Shown: one piece after another, positions 56,168 through 64,000 of the stretch
Numbering within the stretch: position 1 is the first letter of the stretch
Layout of the letters: the number at the start of each line of letters is the position of its first letter
NCBI RefSeq assembly: GCF_001685355.1
Contig: NZ_CP016438.1
Location: 5,084,001 to 5,148,000 of the forward strand
DNA length: 64,000 nt
Direction: 5' to 3'
From: Streptomyces lincolnensis
GTDB lineage: Bacteria > Actinomycetota > Actinomycetes > Streptomycetales > Streptomycetaceae
Position numbers and translations under genes: made by a program
Notes under the pieces: model-generated
The model's input: only the letters and a program-made list of their open reading frames with translations
What the model was told of the DNA's origin: nothing
Databases searched by the model: none

Positions 56168-57859
56168 CTACGCCTCCCGGCGGACCTCGACGATCCGGAA
56201 GCGGTTGGCCACGAACGCCCCGTCGGTGAGTGCCGAGTTGGCCGCCGGGTTGCCGCCCGATCCGTGGAAGTCGGAGAACGCGGCCGTCTGGTTGACGTAC
56301 ACCCCGCCCGTGAGGTTCAGCGACAGCTGGGCCGCCTCGTCCAGGCAGACCTCCTGTACGGCCGACTCGACCTCCTCGTCGGTGGTGTACGCGCCGACCG
56401 TCATCGCGCCCTTCTCGCGGATCGTGCGCCGCAGCAACTCCACCGCGTCCGCGGCCGAGTCGACGGCCACGGCGAAGGAGACGGGACCGAAGCACTCGCT
56501 CATGTAGGCGGCCTCGTCGTCGGGCTTGGCGCCGTCGAGCTTCACCATGACAGGCGTGCGGACCACCGCCCCCTCGAACTCGGGGTTGCCGATCTCCCGT
56601 GAGGCGAGGGCGACTTCGCCGAGACCGGCGGCCGCCTCCAGGCGGGCCTTGACGTCCGGGTTGACGATCGCGCCGAGCAGGGCGTTCGCGCGGGCGTCGT
56701 CGCCGAGCAGGCCGTCGACCGCGCGGGCCAGGTCGGCGACCACCTCGTCGTAGGTCCGGGGGCCCTCCTCGGTGCGGATGCCGTCGCGGGGGATCAGGAG
56801 GTTCTGCGGGGTGGTGCACATCTGGCCGCTGTACAGGGACAGCGAGAAGGCCAGGTTGGAGAGCATGCCCTTGTAGTTGTCGGTGGAGTGCACCAGGACC
56901 GTGTTGACGCCGGCCTTCTCGGTGTAGACCTGCGCCTGGCGGGCGTTGGCCTCCAGCCAGTCGCCGAACGCCGTCGAGCCGGTGTAGTCGATGATCCGGA
57001 TCTCCGGGCGGGTCGCCAGGGTCTTCGCGATGCCCTCGCCGGGCCGCTCGGCGGCCAGGGCCACCAGGTTCGGGTCGAAGCCGGCCTGACCCAGGACCTC
57101 GCGCGCGACCTGCACGGTGAGCGCGAGCGGCAGCACGGCGCGCGGGTGGGGCTTGACCAGGACGGCGTTGCCGGTGGCGAGGGAGGCGAACAGGCCCGGG
57201 TAGCCGTTCCACGTCGGGAAGGTGTTGCAGCCGATGAGCAGGGCGATCCCGCGCGGGACGGGGACGAAGAGCTTGGTCAGCGCGAGCGGGTCGCGCTTGC
57301 CCTGGGGCTTGGTCCACTCCGCCGTGTCGGGTGTGCGGACCTGCTCCACATAGGCGTAGGCCACTGCCTCCATGCCGCGGTCCTGGGCATGCGGGCCGCC
57401 GGCCTGGAACGCCATCATGAAGGCCTGGCCGGAGGTGTGCATGACCGCGTGCGCGAACTCGTGGGTCCGGTCGCTGATCCGCTTGAGGATCTCCAGGCAC
57501 ACCACCGCGCGGGCCTCCGCGCCCGCGTCCCGCCAGGCCTTCTGGCCCGCCTTCATGGCGGGCAGCAGCACGTCGACGTCCGCGTGCGGGTACTCCACGC
57601 CCAGCTCGATGCCGTACGGCGACACCTCGCCGCCCACCCAGCCGTCGGTGCCGGGCTGGCCGAGGTCGAGGCGGGTGCCCTGGAGGGCGTCGAAGGCGGC
57701 CTTGCCCGCCGCCGCGTCCAGGCTGCCGTGCTCGCCGTAGGCCTTGGGGTGTTCGGGGTGCGGGGACCAGTACGCGCGGGTACGGATCGCTTCCAGCGCC
57801 TGGTCGAGGGTGGGCCGGTGCTTGGCGATGAGCTCGTGCGTGGTCAGTTCGGCGGCCAT
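56168..57859 (-). CDS. paaN: Phenylacetic acid degradation protein PaaN (aldehyde dehydrogenase family)
   Basis: 563 residues from ATG 57859, GAGGAG about 11 bases ahead. ALDH fold: cofactor segment IDYTGSTAFGDWLEANAR, Glu-containing EKAGVNTVLVHSTDN, and nucleophile Cys in YSGQMCTTPQNLLIPRDG. It has the PaaN-type N-terminus rather than a fused PaaZ hydratase. It oxidises the ring-opened semialdehyde of the phenylacetyl-CoA route. Divergent from the 3-hydroxyacyl-CoA dehydrogenase across a gap holding operator copy 2. Confidence 0.93.
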   Translation of the reverse strand: MAAELTTHELIAKHRPTLDQALEAIRTRAYWSPHPEHPKAYGEHGSLDAAAGKAAFDALQGTRLDLGQPGTDGWVGGEVSPYGIELGVEYPHADVDVLLPAMKAGQKAWRDAGAEARAVVCLEILKRISDRTHEFAHAVMHTSGQAFMMAFQAGGPHAQDRGMEAVAYAYVEQVRTPDTAEWTKPQGKRDPLALTKLFVPVPRGIALLIGCNTFPTWNGYPGLFASLATGNAVLVKPHPRAVLPLALTVQVAREVLGQAGFDPNLVALAAERPGEGIAKTLATRPEIRIIDYTGSTAFGDWLEANARQAQVYTEKAGVNTVLVHSTDNYKGMLSNLAFSLSLYSGQMCTTPQNLLIPRDGIRTEEGPRTYDEVVADLARAVDGLLGDDARANALLGAIVNPDVKARLEAAAGLGEVALASREIGNPEFEGAVVRTPVMVKLDGAKPDDEAAYMSECFGPVSFAVAVDSAADAVELLRRTIREKGAMTVGAYTTDEEVESAVQEVCLDEAAQLSLNLTGGVYVNQTAAFSDFHGSGGNPAANSALTDGAFVANRFRIVEVRREA

Positions 57860-58002
57860 GCGGGACCAACTCCTCGTTTCCTGAACTCTTCGTCGAGTCC
57901 ATGACCTGGGCAGAAACATGGGCGGGACTATTGAGGGGTGGGGCGCGAAGCGTCTCGTTCAGGGTGGTGGTGGGCGACGGGTGGGCGGTCAGAGTTAGAG
58001 TA

Positions 58003-58016
58003 ACCGAACGATCGGT
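58003..58016. promoter_or_regulatory. Shared operator, copy 2 (paaN / 3-hydroxyacyl-CoA dehydrogenase–tetR)
   Basis: ACCGAACGATCGGT: ACCGA and TCGGT arms around ACGA. It sits directly after a plus-strand -10-like TAGAGT (57996–58001) and 57 bases before the dehydrogenase ATG, a classic repressor position. Confidence 0.65.
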
Positions 58017-58072
58017 CGGGACAAGGGGGTCCGCCGCATCTGTGGAAAACCCCGTGCGGGAGGATCGCGCAC

Positions 58073-59590
58073 ATGACAGCACTCGACCTCAGCAGCCCCG
58101 TGGCCGTCGTCGGCGCCGGCACCATGGGCCAGGGCATCGCCCAGGTCGCGTTGGTCGCCGGCCACTGCGTACGGCTGTACGACGCCGTCCCGGGCCGGGC
58201 CCAGGAGGCGGCCGACACCATCGGCGGGCGCCTCGACCGTCTCGTCGAGAAGGACCGGCTCGGCGGCGCCGACCGGGACGCGGCACGCGCCCGCCTGCTG
58301 CCCGCCTCCGACCTCGCCGACCTCGCCGACTGCACCCTGGTCGTCGAGGCCGTCCTGGAGCGGCTGGACGCCAAACAGGAACTGTTCCGCGCGCTGGAGG
58401 ACGTGGTCGGTGAGGACTGTCTGCTCGCCACCAACACCTCGTCCCTGTCCGTGACGGCCATCGGCGGCGCCCTGCGCAACCCGGGCCGGTTCGTGGGCCT
58501 GCACTTCTTCAACCCGGCGCCGCTGCTGCCGCTGGTCGAGGTCGTCTCCGGGTTCGCCACGGACGTCACCTCGGCCACGCGCGCGTACGAGACGGCCCGT
58601 GCCTGGGGCAAGACGCCGGTGGCCTGCGCGGACACCCCCGGCTTCATCGTCAACCGCATCGCGCGCCCCTTCTACGCCGAGGCCTTCGCGGTCTACGAGG
58701 CCCAGGGCGCCGATCCCGCCACCATCGACGCGGTCCTGCGCGAGTGCGGGGGCTTCCGGATGGGCGCCTTCGAACTGACCGACCTCATCGGGCAGGACGT
58801 CAACGAGTCCGTCACGCGCTCGGTGTGGCGGTCCTTCTTCCAGGACGTGCGCTTCACGCCTTCGCTCGCCCAGCAGCGGCTCGTGGAGTCCGGCCGGCTC
58901 GGCCGCAAGACCGGGCAGGGCTGGTACGCCTACGGCGACGACGCCGAGCAGGCCGAGCCGCACACCGCGGAGCGGGCCCGCCCGCCCGCCTACGTGAGCG
59001 TCGAGGGCGACCTGGGTCCCGCGTCCGAGCTGGTCGGGCTGATCCGCGAGGCGGGCATCCAGGTCCGCGAGGAGGAAGAGGACCACGGCACCCGGCTGGT
59101 GCTGCCCGGCGGCGGTCAGCTGGCGCTGGCCGACGGGCAGACCTCGGTGGAGTTCCGGGACGTCGTCTACTTCGACCTCGCGCTCGACTACCGCCGGGCC
59201 ACCCGGATCGCCCTGTCCGCCTCCCAGGACACCGCCCCGCAGACCCTCGCCGAGGCCACCGGGCTCTTCCAGGCGCTCGGCAAGGACGTCAGCGTCATCG
59301 GGGACGTCCCCGGGATGATCGTCGCCCGTACGGTCGCCCGGATCGTCGACCTCGCGCACGACGCCGTCGCCAAGGGCGTGGCCACCGAGGAGGACATCGA
59401 CACCGCGATGCGCCTGGGCGTCAACTACCCGCTCGGCCCCTTCGAGTGGAGCCGCAGGCTCGGCCGCAACTGGGCCTACGCGCTCCTGGACGACCTGCAT
59501 CTGCGCGATCCCTCCGGGCGGTACGCTCCGTCGCTCGCGCTGTACCGCCACGCGTACGCCACCGACAAGCGGGAGGGCGGCACCTCATGA
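58073..59590 (+). CDS. 3-hydroxyacyl-CoA dehydrogenase (PaaH/PaaC-like)
   Basis: 505 residues, ATG with GGGAGGA ahead. The NAD fold is VAVVGAGTMGQGIAQVALVA; the catalytic His lies in FVGLHFFNPAPLLPLVEVV; the 3HCDH C-terminal domain appears twice (about 190–285 and 400–490; GFIVNRIARPFYAEAFAVYE, LGPFEWSRRLG), as in PaaH. It oxidises 3-hydroxyadipyl- or similar CoA esters, complementing PaaN. The stop overlaps the tetR ATG (ATGA). Confidence 0.94.
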   Translation: MTALDLSSPVAVVGAGTMGQGIAQVALVAGHCVRLYDAVPGRAQEAADTIGGRLDRLVEKDRLGGADRDAARARLLPASDLADLADCTLVVEAVLERLDAKQELFRALEDVVGEDCLLATNTSSLSVTAIGGALRNPGRFVGLHFFNPAPLLPLVEVVSGFATDVTSATRAYETARAWGKTPVACADTPGFIVNRIARPFYAEAFAVYEAQGADPATIDAVLRECGGFRMGAFELTDLIGQDVNESVTRSVWRSFFQDVRFTPSLAQQRLVESGRLGRKTGQGWYAYGDDAEQAEPHTAERARPPAYVSVEGDLGPASELVGLIREAGIQVREEEEDHGTRLVLPGGGQLALADGQTSVEFRDVVYFDLALDYRRATRIALSASQDTAPQTLAEATGLFQALGKDVSVIGDVPGMIVARTVARIVDLAHDAVAKGVATEEDIDTAMRLGVNYPLGPFEWSRRLGRNWAYALLDDLHLRDPSGRYAPSLALYRHAYATDKREGGTS

Positions 59591-60174
59591 CCACCGCCAA
59601 GCGCGACACCTACACGCCCGAGACGCTGCTGTCCGTCGCCGTGCAGGTCTTCAACGAACGCGGCTACGACGGCACCTCCATGGAGCACCTCTCCAAGGCG
59701 GCCGGCATCTCCAAGTCCTCGATATACCACCACGTCACCGGCAAGGAGGAGCTGCTGCGCCGGGCCGTGAACCGGGCCCTGGACGGCCTCTTCGAGATCC
59801 TCGACGAGGAACACGCGCGCGTGGGGCTCGCCGCCGAGCGCCTGGAGTACGTCGTGCGGCGCATGGTCGAGGTGCTCATCGCCGAACTGCCCTACGTCAC
59901 GCTGCTGCTGCGGGTGCGCGGCAACACGGGCACCGAGCGGTGGGCCCTGGAGCGGCGCCGCGACTTCGACCACCGGGTCGCCGAACTCCTCAAGGCCGCG
60001 GCCGCCGACGGCGACGTACGCGAGGACGTCGAGGTACGCCTCGCGACCCGCCTCGTCTTCGGGATGATCAACTCGATCGTGGAGTGGTACCGCCCCGACG
60101 GCCGGGGGATGAACGAACGCGAGGTCGCGGACGCGGTGGCACGGCTGGTGTTCGGCGGGCTGCGGGGAGCCTAG
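59587..60174 (+). CDS. TetR-family repressor (candidate regulator of the shared operator)
   Basis: 195 residues, ATG overlapping the dehydrogenase stop. N-terminal HTH (TSMEHLSKAAGISKSSIYHHVTGKEEL, quoted as MEHLSKAAGISKSSIYHH; about residues 30–55) and a helical ligand domain with IAELPYVTLLLRVRGNTGTE. Translational coupling to its probable target gene and an operator in front of that gene suggest autoregulation. The ligand may be an acyl-CoA or phenylacetyl-CoA. Function inferred from context. Confidence 0.9.
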   Translation: MTTAKRDTYTPETLLSVAVQVFNERGYDGTSMEHLSKAAGISKSSIYHHVTGKEELLRRAVNRALDGLFEILDEEHARVGLAAERLEYVVRRMVEVLIAELPYVTLLLRVRGNTGTERWALERRRDFDHRVAELLKAAAADGDVREDVEVRLATRLVFGMINSIVEWYRPDGRGMNEREVADAVARLVFGGLRGA

Positions 60175-60190
60175 GACGGGCCCTGGGGTC

Positions 60191-60691
60191 CTAGCTCTGC
60201 GGTTCCAGGTCCTCCTCCTCGAAGACCAGCAGGGTGCGGGTGCTGAGGACCTCGGGGATGGCCTGGAGGCGGGTGAGGACCAGCTCGCGCAGGGCTCGGT
60301 TGTCGGGGGTGTGGATGAGGAGCAGGACGTCGAAGTCGCCGCCGACCAGGGCGATGTGCGAGGCGCCGGGGAGTTGCCGGAGCTGCTCGCGGACCGTGCG
60401 CCAGGAGTTCTGGACGATCTTCAGGGTGATGTAGGCCGACGTGCCCTGGCCGGCGCGCTCGTGGTCGACGCGGGCGCCGAAGCCGCGGATGACGCCGTCC
60501 TCGATGAGGCGGTTGATGCGCGCGTAGGCGTTGGCGCGCGAGACGTGGACCCGTTCGGCGACCGACCGTATCGACGCGCGGCCGTCCGCCTGGAGCATCT
60601 GGAGGATGTCCTGATCGATGGCGTCGAGCGGACGCGGGGACGGCGGGGGACCGCTGCCGTCCGGGCTCTCGGCCATTTGTTCAGGTGCCAT
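60191..60691 (-). CDS. bkdR: Lrp/AsnC-family regulator of bkd genes
   Basis: 166 residues, ATG with GGGGGG ahead. HTH ASIRSVAERVHVSRANAYAR (about 36–55) and the RAM/AsnC ligand domain (VGGDFDVLLLIHTPDNRALR). It has a ~20-residue N-terminal extension. Divergent from bkdABC, whose regulator of this type in Streptomyces is BkdR. It senses branched-chain amino or keto acids. Confidence 0.9.
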   Translation of the reverse strand: MAPEQMAESPDGSGPPPSPRPLDAIDQDILQMLQADGRASIRSVAERVHVSRANAYARINRLIEDGVIRGFGARVDHERAGQGTSAYITLKIVQNSWRTVREQLRQLPGASHIALVGGDFDVLLLIHTPDNRALRELVLTRLQAIPEVLSTRTLLVFEEEDLEPQS

Positions 60692-60729
60692 GTCCCCCCG
60701 CCTCCCTCTCGTGGACGTACTGCGTCCAT

Positions 60730-60765
60730 CTCAGGCTGTGGAGAACCGTTTGTCCACAGCCTGAG
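60730..60765. promoter_or_regulatory. 13-bp inverted repeat with two facing DnaA boxes in the bkd promoter region
   Basis: CTCAGGCTGTGGA and TCCACAGCCTGAG flank 10 bases. The arms embed TTCTCCACA (minus, 60737–60745) and exact TTGTCCACA (plus, 60750–60758). It could be a hairpin, a BkdR site or DnaA sites. Confidence 0.55.
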
Positions 60766-60792
60766 GGGGCCTGTAGCCAAAATGTGCCGGCG

Positions 60793-60806
60793 ACCGAACA
60801 ATCGGT
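60793..60806. promoter_or_regulatory. Shared operator, copy 3 (bkdABC)
   Basis: ACCGAACAATCGGT, 13 of 14 identical to copy 2, 61 bases before the bkdA ATG; nearly the same distance as copy 2 to its gene. Confidence 0.62.
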
Positions 60807-60866
60807 AGGTGAGGCGCATCACACCCGTGGCGCGCCCGAAGCCGTCTCCCACGAGGAGGTGCCGTC

Positions 60867-61997
60867 ATGACGGTCATGGAGCAGCGGGGCGCGTACCGGC
60901 CATCGCCGCCGCCCGCCTGGCAGCCCCGTACGGATCCCGCGCCGCTGTTGCCCGACGCCGAGCCGTACCGCGTCCTCGGCACACAGGCGGCCGCGCAGGC
61001 CGACCCCGAGCTGTTGCGCCGGCTGTACGCCGAGCTGGTGCGCGGCCGCAGGTACAACGCGCAGGCCACCGCCCTCACCAAGCAGGGCCGGCTCGCCGTC
61101 TACCCCTCCAGCACCGGCCAGGAGGCCTGCGAGGTCGCCGCCGCGCTGGCCCTCGAAGACCGTGACTGGCTCTTCCCCAGCTACCGCGACACCCTCGCCG
61201 CCGTCGCCCGGGGCCTCGACCCCGTCCAGGCGCTGACCCTGCTGCGCGGCGACTGGCACACCGGCTACGACCCGCGCGAGCACCGGGTGGCGCCCCTGTG
61301 TACCCCGCTCGCCACCCAGCTCCCGCACGCCGTGGGCCTCGCGCACGCCGCCCGTCTCAAGGGCGACGACGTGGTCGCGCTCGCCATGGTCGGCGACGGC
61401 GGCACCAGCGAGGGCGACTTCCACGAGGCGCTGAACTTCGCCGCCGTCTGGCAGGCGCCGGTCGTCTTCCTCGTCCAGAACAACGGTTTCGCCATCTCCG
61501 TCCCGCTCGCCAAGCAGACCGCGGCCCCGTCGCTGGCCCACAAGGCCGTCGGCTACGGCATGCCCGGACGCCTGGTCGACGGCAACGACGCGGCCGCCGT
61601 GCACGAGGTCCTGACCGCCGCCGTACGCCACGCGCGCGCGGGCGGCGGACCGACACTGGTGGAGGCCATCACCTACCGCGTCGAGGCCCACACCAACGCC
61701 GACGACGCGACCCGCTACCGCGGCGACGCCGAGGTCGAGACCTGGCGCGGACACGACCCGATCGCCCTCCTGGAGCACGAGCTGACCGAGCGCGGTCTGA
61801 TCGACGAGGCGGGCATCCGGGCCGCGCGGGACGCCGCCGAGACCCTGGCCGCGGACCTGCGCGAACGCATGAACCAGGACCCGGTGCTCGACCCCATGGA
61901 CCTCTTCGCCCATGTGTACGCCGAGCCCACCCCGCAACTGCGCGAGCAGCAGGACCAGTTGCGGGCCGAGCTGGCGGCGGAGGGGGAGCAGCGATGA
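60867..61997 (+). CDS. bkdA: Branched-chain 2-oxoacid dehydrogenase E1 alpha subunit
   Basis: 376 residues, ATG behind GAGGAGG. The thiamine-diphosphate motif runs from GDG (VGDGGTSEGDFHEALNFAAV) to NN (VQNNGFAISVPLA). It has the family's regulatory-loop region TYRVEAHTNADDATRYR, which carries no obvious conserved Ser. With E1 beta it decarboxylates 2-oxoisovalerate, 4-methyl-2-oxovalerate and 3-methyl-2-oxovalerate, the source of branched starter CoAs. Overlaps bkdB (ATGA). Confidence 0.95.
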   Translation: MTVMEQRGAYRPSPPPAWQPRTDPAPLLPDAEPYRVLGTQAAAQADPELLRRLYAELVRGRRYNAQATALTKQGRLAVYPSSTGQEACEVAAALALEDRDWLFPSYRDTLAAVARGLDPVQALTLLRGDWHTGYDPREHRVAPLCTPLATQLPHAVGLAHAARLKGDDVVALAMVGDGGTSEGDFHEALNFAAVWQAPVVFLVQNNGFAISVPLAKQTAAPSLAHKAVGYGMPGRLVDGNDAAAVHEVLTAAVRHARAGGGPTLVEAITYRVEAHTNADDATRYRGDAEVETWRGHDPIALLEHELTERGLIDEAGIRAARDAAETLAADLRERMNQDPVLDPMDLFAHVYAEPTPQLREQQDQLRAELAAEGEQR

Positions 61998-62998
61998 CCA
62001 CCGTCGCGCTGAAGCCGGCCACCATGGCGCAGGCCCTCACGCGCGCGATGCGCGATGCGATGGCCGCCGACCCGAACGTCCACGTCATGGGCGAGGACGT
62101 CGGCACCCTCGGCGGGGTCTTCCGGGTCACCGACGGCCTCGCCAAGGAGTTCGGCGAGGACCGCTGCACGGACACCCCGCTCGCCGAGGCGGGCATCCTC
62201 GGCACGGCCGTCGGCATGGCGATGTACGGCCTCAGGCCGGTCGTGGAGATGCAGTTCGACGCGTTCGCCTACCCCGCCTTCGAGCAGCTGATCTCGCACG
62301 TCTCCCGGACGCGCAACCGCACCCGCGGCGCGATGCCCCTGCCGATCACCATCCGGGTCCCCTACGGCGGCGGCATCGGCGGCGTCGAGCACCACAGCGA
62401 CTCCTCCGAGGCGTACTACATGGCGACTCCGGGGCTCCATGTCGTCACACCCGCGACCGTCGCCGACGCCTACGGTCTGCTGCGCGCCGCCATCGCCTCC
62501 GACGACCCCGTCGTCTTCCTCGAACCCAAGCGGCTGTACTGGTCGAAGGACTCCTGGAACCCGGACGAGCCGCAGAGCGTTGAACCCATCGGCCGCGCGG
62601 TGGTGCGGCGCTCGGGCCGGAGCGCCACGCTCATCACGTACGGACCGTCCGTGCCCGTCTGCCTCGAAGCCGCCGAGGCGGCCCGGGAGGAGGGCTGGGA
62701 CCTCGAAGTCGTCGACCTGCGTTCCCTGGTGCCGTTCGACGACGAGACGGTCGCCGCCTCGGTACGGCGGACCGGGCGTGCGGTCGTCGTACACGAGTCG
62801 GGCGGGTTCGGCGGACCGGGCGGGGAGATCGCGGCCCGGGTCACGGAGCGCTGCTTCCACCACCTGGAGGCGCCGGTGCTGCGCGTGGCCGGGTTCGACA
62901 TCCCCTACCCGCCGCCGATGCTGGAGCGTCACCACCTGCCCGGCGTGGACCGGATCCTGGACGCCGTGGGGCGTCTTCAGTGGGAGGCGGAGAACTGA
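61994..62998 (+). CDS. bkdB: Branched-chain 2-oxoacid dehydrogenase E1 beta subunit
   Basis: 334 residues from ATG 61994, overlapping the bkdA stop. The transketolase-type pyrimidine domain contains VMGEDVGTLGGVFRVTDGL and DTPLAEAGILGTAVGMAMYG; the C-terminal part contains SATLITYGPSVPVCLEAAE. It forms the alpha2beta2 E1 with BkdA. Its stop shares one base with the bkdC ATG (TGATG). Confidence 0.95.
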   Translation: MTTVALKPATMAQALTRAMRDAMAADPNVHVMGEDVGTLGGVFRVTDGLAKEFGEDRCTDTPLAEAGILGTAVGMAMYGLRPVVEMQFDAFAYPAFEQLISHVSRTRNRTRGAMPLPITIRVPYGGGIGGVEHHSDSSEAYYMATPGLHVVTPATVADAYGLLRAAIASDDPVVFLEPKRLYWSKDSWNPDEPQSVEPIGRAVVRRSGRSATLITYGPSVPVCLEAAEAAREEGWDLEVVDLRSLVPFDDETVAASVRRTGRAVVVHESGGFGGPGGEIAARVTERCFHHLEAPVLRVAGFDIPYPPPMLERHHLPGVDRILDAVGRLQWEAEN

Positions 62999-64000
62999 TG
63001 GCCCAGGTGCTGGAGTTCAGGCTGCCGGATCTCGGCGAGGGCCTGACCGAGGCGGAGATCGTCCGCTGGCTGGTGGAGGTCGGTGACGTCGTCACCGTCG
63101 ACCAGCCGGTCGTCGAGGTCGAGACGGCCAAGGCGATGGTCGAGGTCCCCTGCCCCTACGGCGGCGTGGTCACCGCCCGCTACGGCGAGGAGGGCACGGA
63201 ACTCCCCGTGGGGGCGCCGCTGATCACCGTCGCGGTGGGAGCGCCGGCCACCGGCGGGGACACCGAGAGCCGCGAGACCAAGGGCTCGGGCAACGTCCTT
63301 GTCGGATACGGCACTTCGGAGGCACCGGCGCGCAGGAGGCGGGTGCGGCCGGGGCAGCGGGTGCCCGCGGAGGCGAACGGGGCGGCCGGCACCGTGGCCA
63401 CGGCTTCCACGGCTTCCGCGGCTCCCGAGGTGGCCGACGGCCCCGTTCCCGTGATCTCCCCGCTGGTGCGCAGGCTCGCCCGGGAGAACGGTCTCGACCT
63501 GCGGGAACTCACCGGCTCCGGGCCCGACGGACTGATCCTGCGGGCGGACGTCGAGTACGCGCTGCGGGCCGCCGCCACACAGGTCCGGGCCGCCGCGCCC
63601 GCCGAGCCGACGGCACCGCCTGCCTCCGCAGGCACCCGGATCCCCCTCAAGGGAGTCCGCGGGGCTGTCGCCGACAAGCTCTCCCGCAGCCGGCGCGAGA
63701 TCCCGGAGGCCACCTGCTGGGTGGACGCCGACGCGACGGAGCTCATGCGGGCGCGCACCGCGATGAACGCCGCCGGCGGGCCGAAGATCTCCCTGATCGC
63801 CCTCCTGGCCCGGATCTGCACCGCGGCCCTGGCCCGCTTCCCCGAGCTCAACTCCACGGTGGACACGGAGGCCAGGGAGATCGTCCGGCTCGACCGGGTG
63901 CACCTCGGCTTCGCCGCGCAGACCGAACGGGGCCTGGTCGTACCGGTCGTGAAGGACGCCCACGCGCGCGACGCCCAGTCGCTGAGCGCGGAGTTCGCCC
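62998..64000 (+). CDS. bkdC: Branched-chain 2-oxoacid dehydrogenase E2 (dihydrolipoyl acyltransferase), 3' truncated
   Basis: 334 codons before the window ends. The lipoyl domain has Lys45 in VETAKAMVEVPCPYGG. An Ala/Pro-rich linker leads to the E1/E3-binding domain (VISPLVRRLARENGLDLREL, near residues 150–185), another linker, then the acyltransferase core (IPLKGVRGAVADKL…), cut before its HxxxD active site. One lipoyl domain only. The core transfers the branched acyl group to CoA. Coupled to bkdB. Confidence 0.95.
   Translation, partial: MAQVLEFRLPDLGEGLTEAEIVRWLVEVGDVVTVDQPVVEVETAKAMVEVPCPYGGVVTARYGEEGTELPVGAPLITVAVGAPATGGDTESRETKGSGNVLVGYGTSEAPARRRRVRPGQRVPAEANGAAGTVATASTASAAPEVADGPVPVISPLVRRLARENGLDLRELTGSGPDGLILRADVEYALRAAATQVRAAAPAEPTAPPASAGTRIPLKGVRGAVADKLSRSRREIPEATCWVDADATELMRARTAMNAAGGPKISLIALLARICTAALARFPELNSTVDTEAREIVRLDRVHLGFAAQTERGLVVPVVKDAHARDAQSLSAEFA

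Overview
This 64 kb window is the replication-origin region of a high-GC actinomycete chromosome, almost certainly a Streptomyces or close relative. The evidence is the gene order kinase-like protein–sigM–anti-sigma–trxB–trxA–GNAT–parB–parA–rsmG–jag–yidC–yidD–rnpA–rpmH–dnaA–oriC–dnaN–gnd–recF–dciA–gyrB–gyrA, a DnaA with a very long linker domain, parS sites of the form GTTTCACGTGAAAC, crgA, class E sortases, a DLW-39 protein and heavy use of GTG starts. The species cannot be fixed from sequence reading alone. I see no insertion sequences, prophage, CRISPR array or rRNA operon.

Layout. (1) 1–4.8 kb, plus strand: a truncated MurJ-associated pseudokinase, sigM with its zinc anti-sigma factor, and trxB–trxA behind a textbook SigR promoter. 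(2) 4.8–11.7 kb, minus strand: acetyltransferase, parAB partition operon, and the rsmG–jag–yidC–yidD–rnpA–rpmH block. (3) 11.7–24.7 kb, plus strand: dnaA, an oriC with at least 15 DnaA boxes, dnaN, a short 6-phosphogluconate dehydrogenase, recF, dciA, gyrB, gyrA and a DUF3566 membrane protein. (4) 24.8–33.9 kb: tRNA-Ile, small secreted and membrane proteins, a tail-anchored Ser/Thr kinase with a HTH gene upstream, tRNA-Ala, a DUF5324 protein, a cyclophilin and a rhomboid protease. (5) 34–47 kb, cell-division and envelope block: crgA, DUF881, three class E sortases with a glutamine amidotransferase and a 53-residue membrane protein between them, then the convergent pknB–pbpA–rodA/ftsW–PP2C–fhaB–fhaA operon. 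(6) 47.4–56.1 kb, accessory metabolism: tRNA-Leu, azoreductase with a divergent HxlR regulator, DUF2252, J-like, rhodanese, acyl-CoA dehydrogenase, a DUF5819–HTTM pair and a SpoU methylase. (7) 56.1–64 kb: paaN, 3-hydroxyacyl-CoA dehydrogenase–tetR, bkdR, and the branched-chain 2-oxoacid dehydrogenase operon bkdABC, whose E2 gene runs off the end.

The most interesting signals are regulatory. A 14-bp palindrome ACCGAACRATCGGY occurs in three promoter regions of the last 11 kb: upstream of the acyl-CoA dehydrogenase, between paaN and the 3-hydroxyacyl-CoA dehydrogenase–tetR operon, and ahead of bkdABC. It looks like the operator of a local TetR regulon for acyl-CoA, phenylacetate and branched-chain catabolism. 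Consensus DnaA boxes also cluster outside oriC, most strikingly four in the rhomboid–crgA gap and a facing pair in the bkd promoter. Four perfect parS sites lie in the 5.5 kb around parAB; one forms part of the trxA terminator stem, and two are read in the same frame inside unrelated proteins (both as VSRET).
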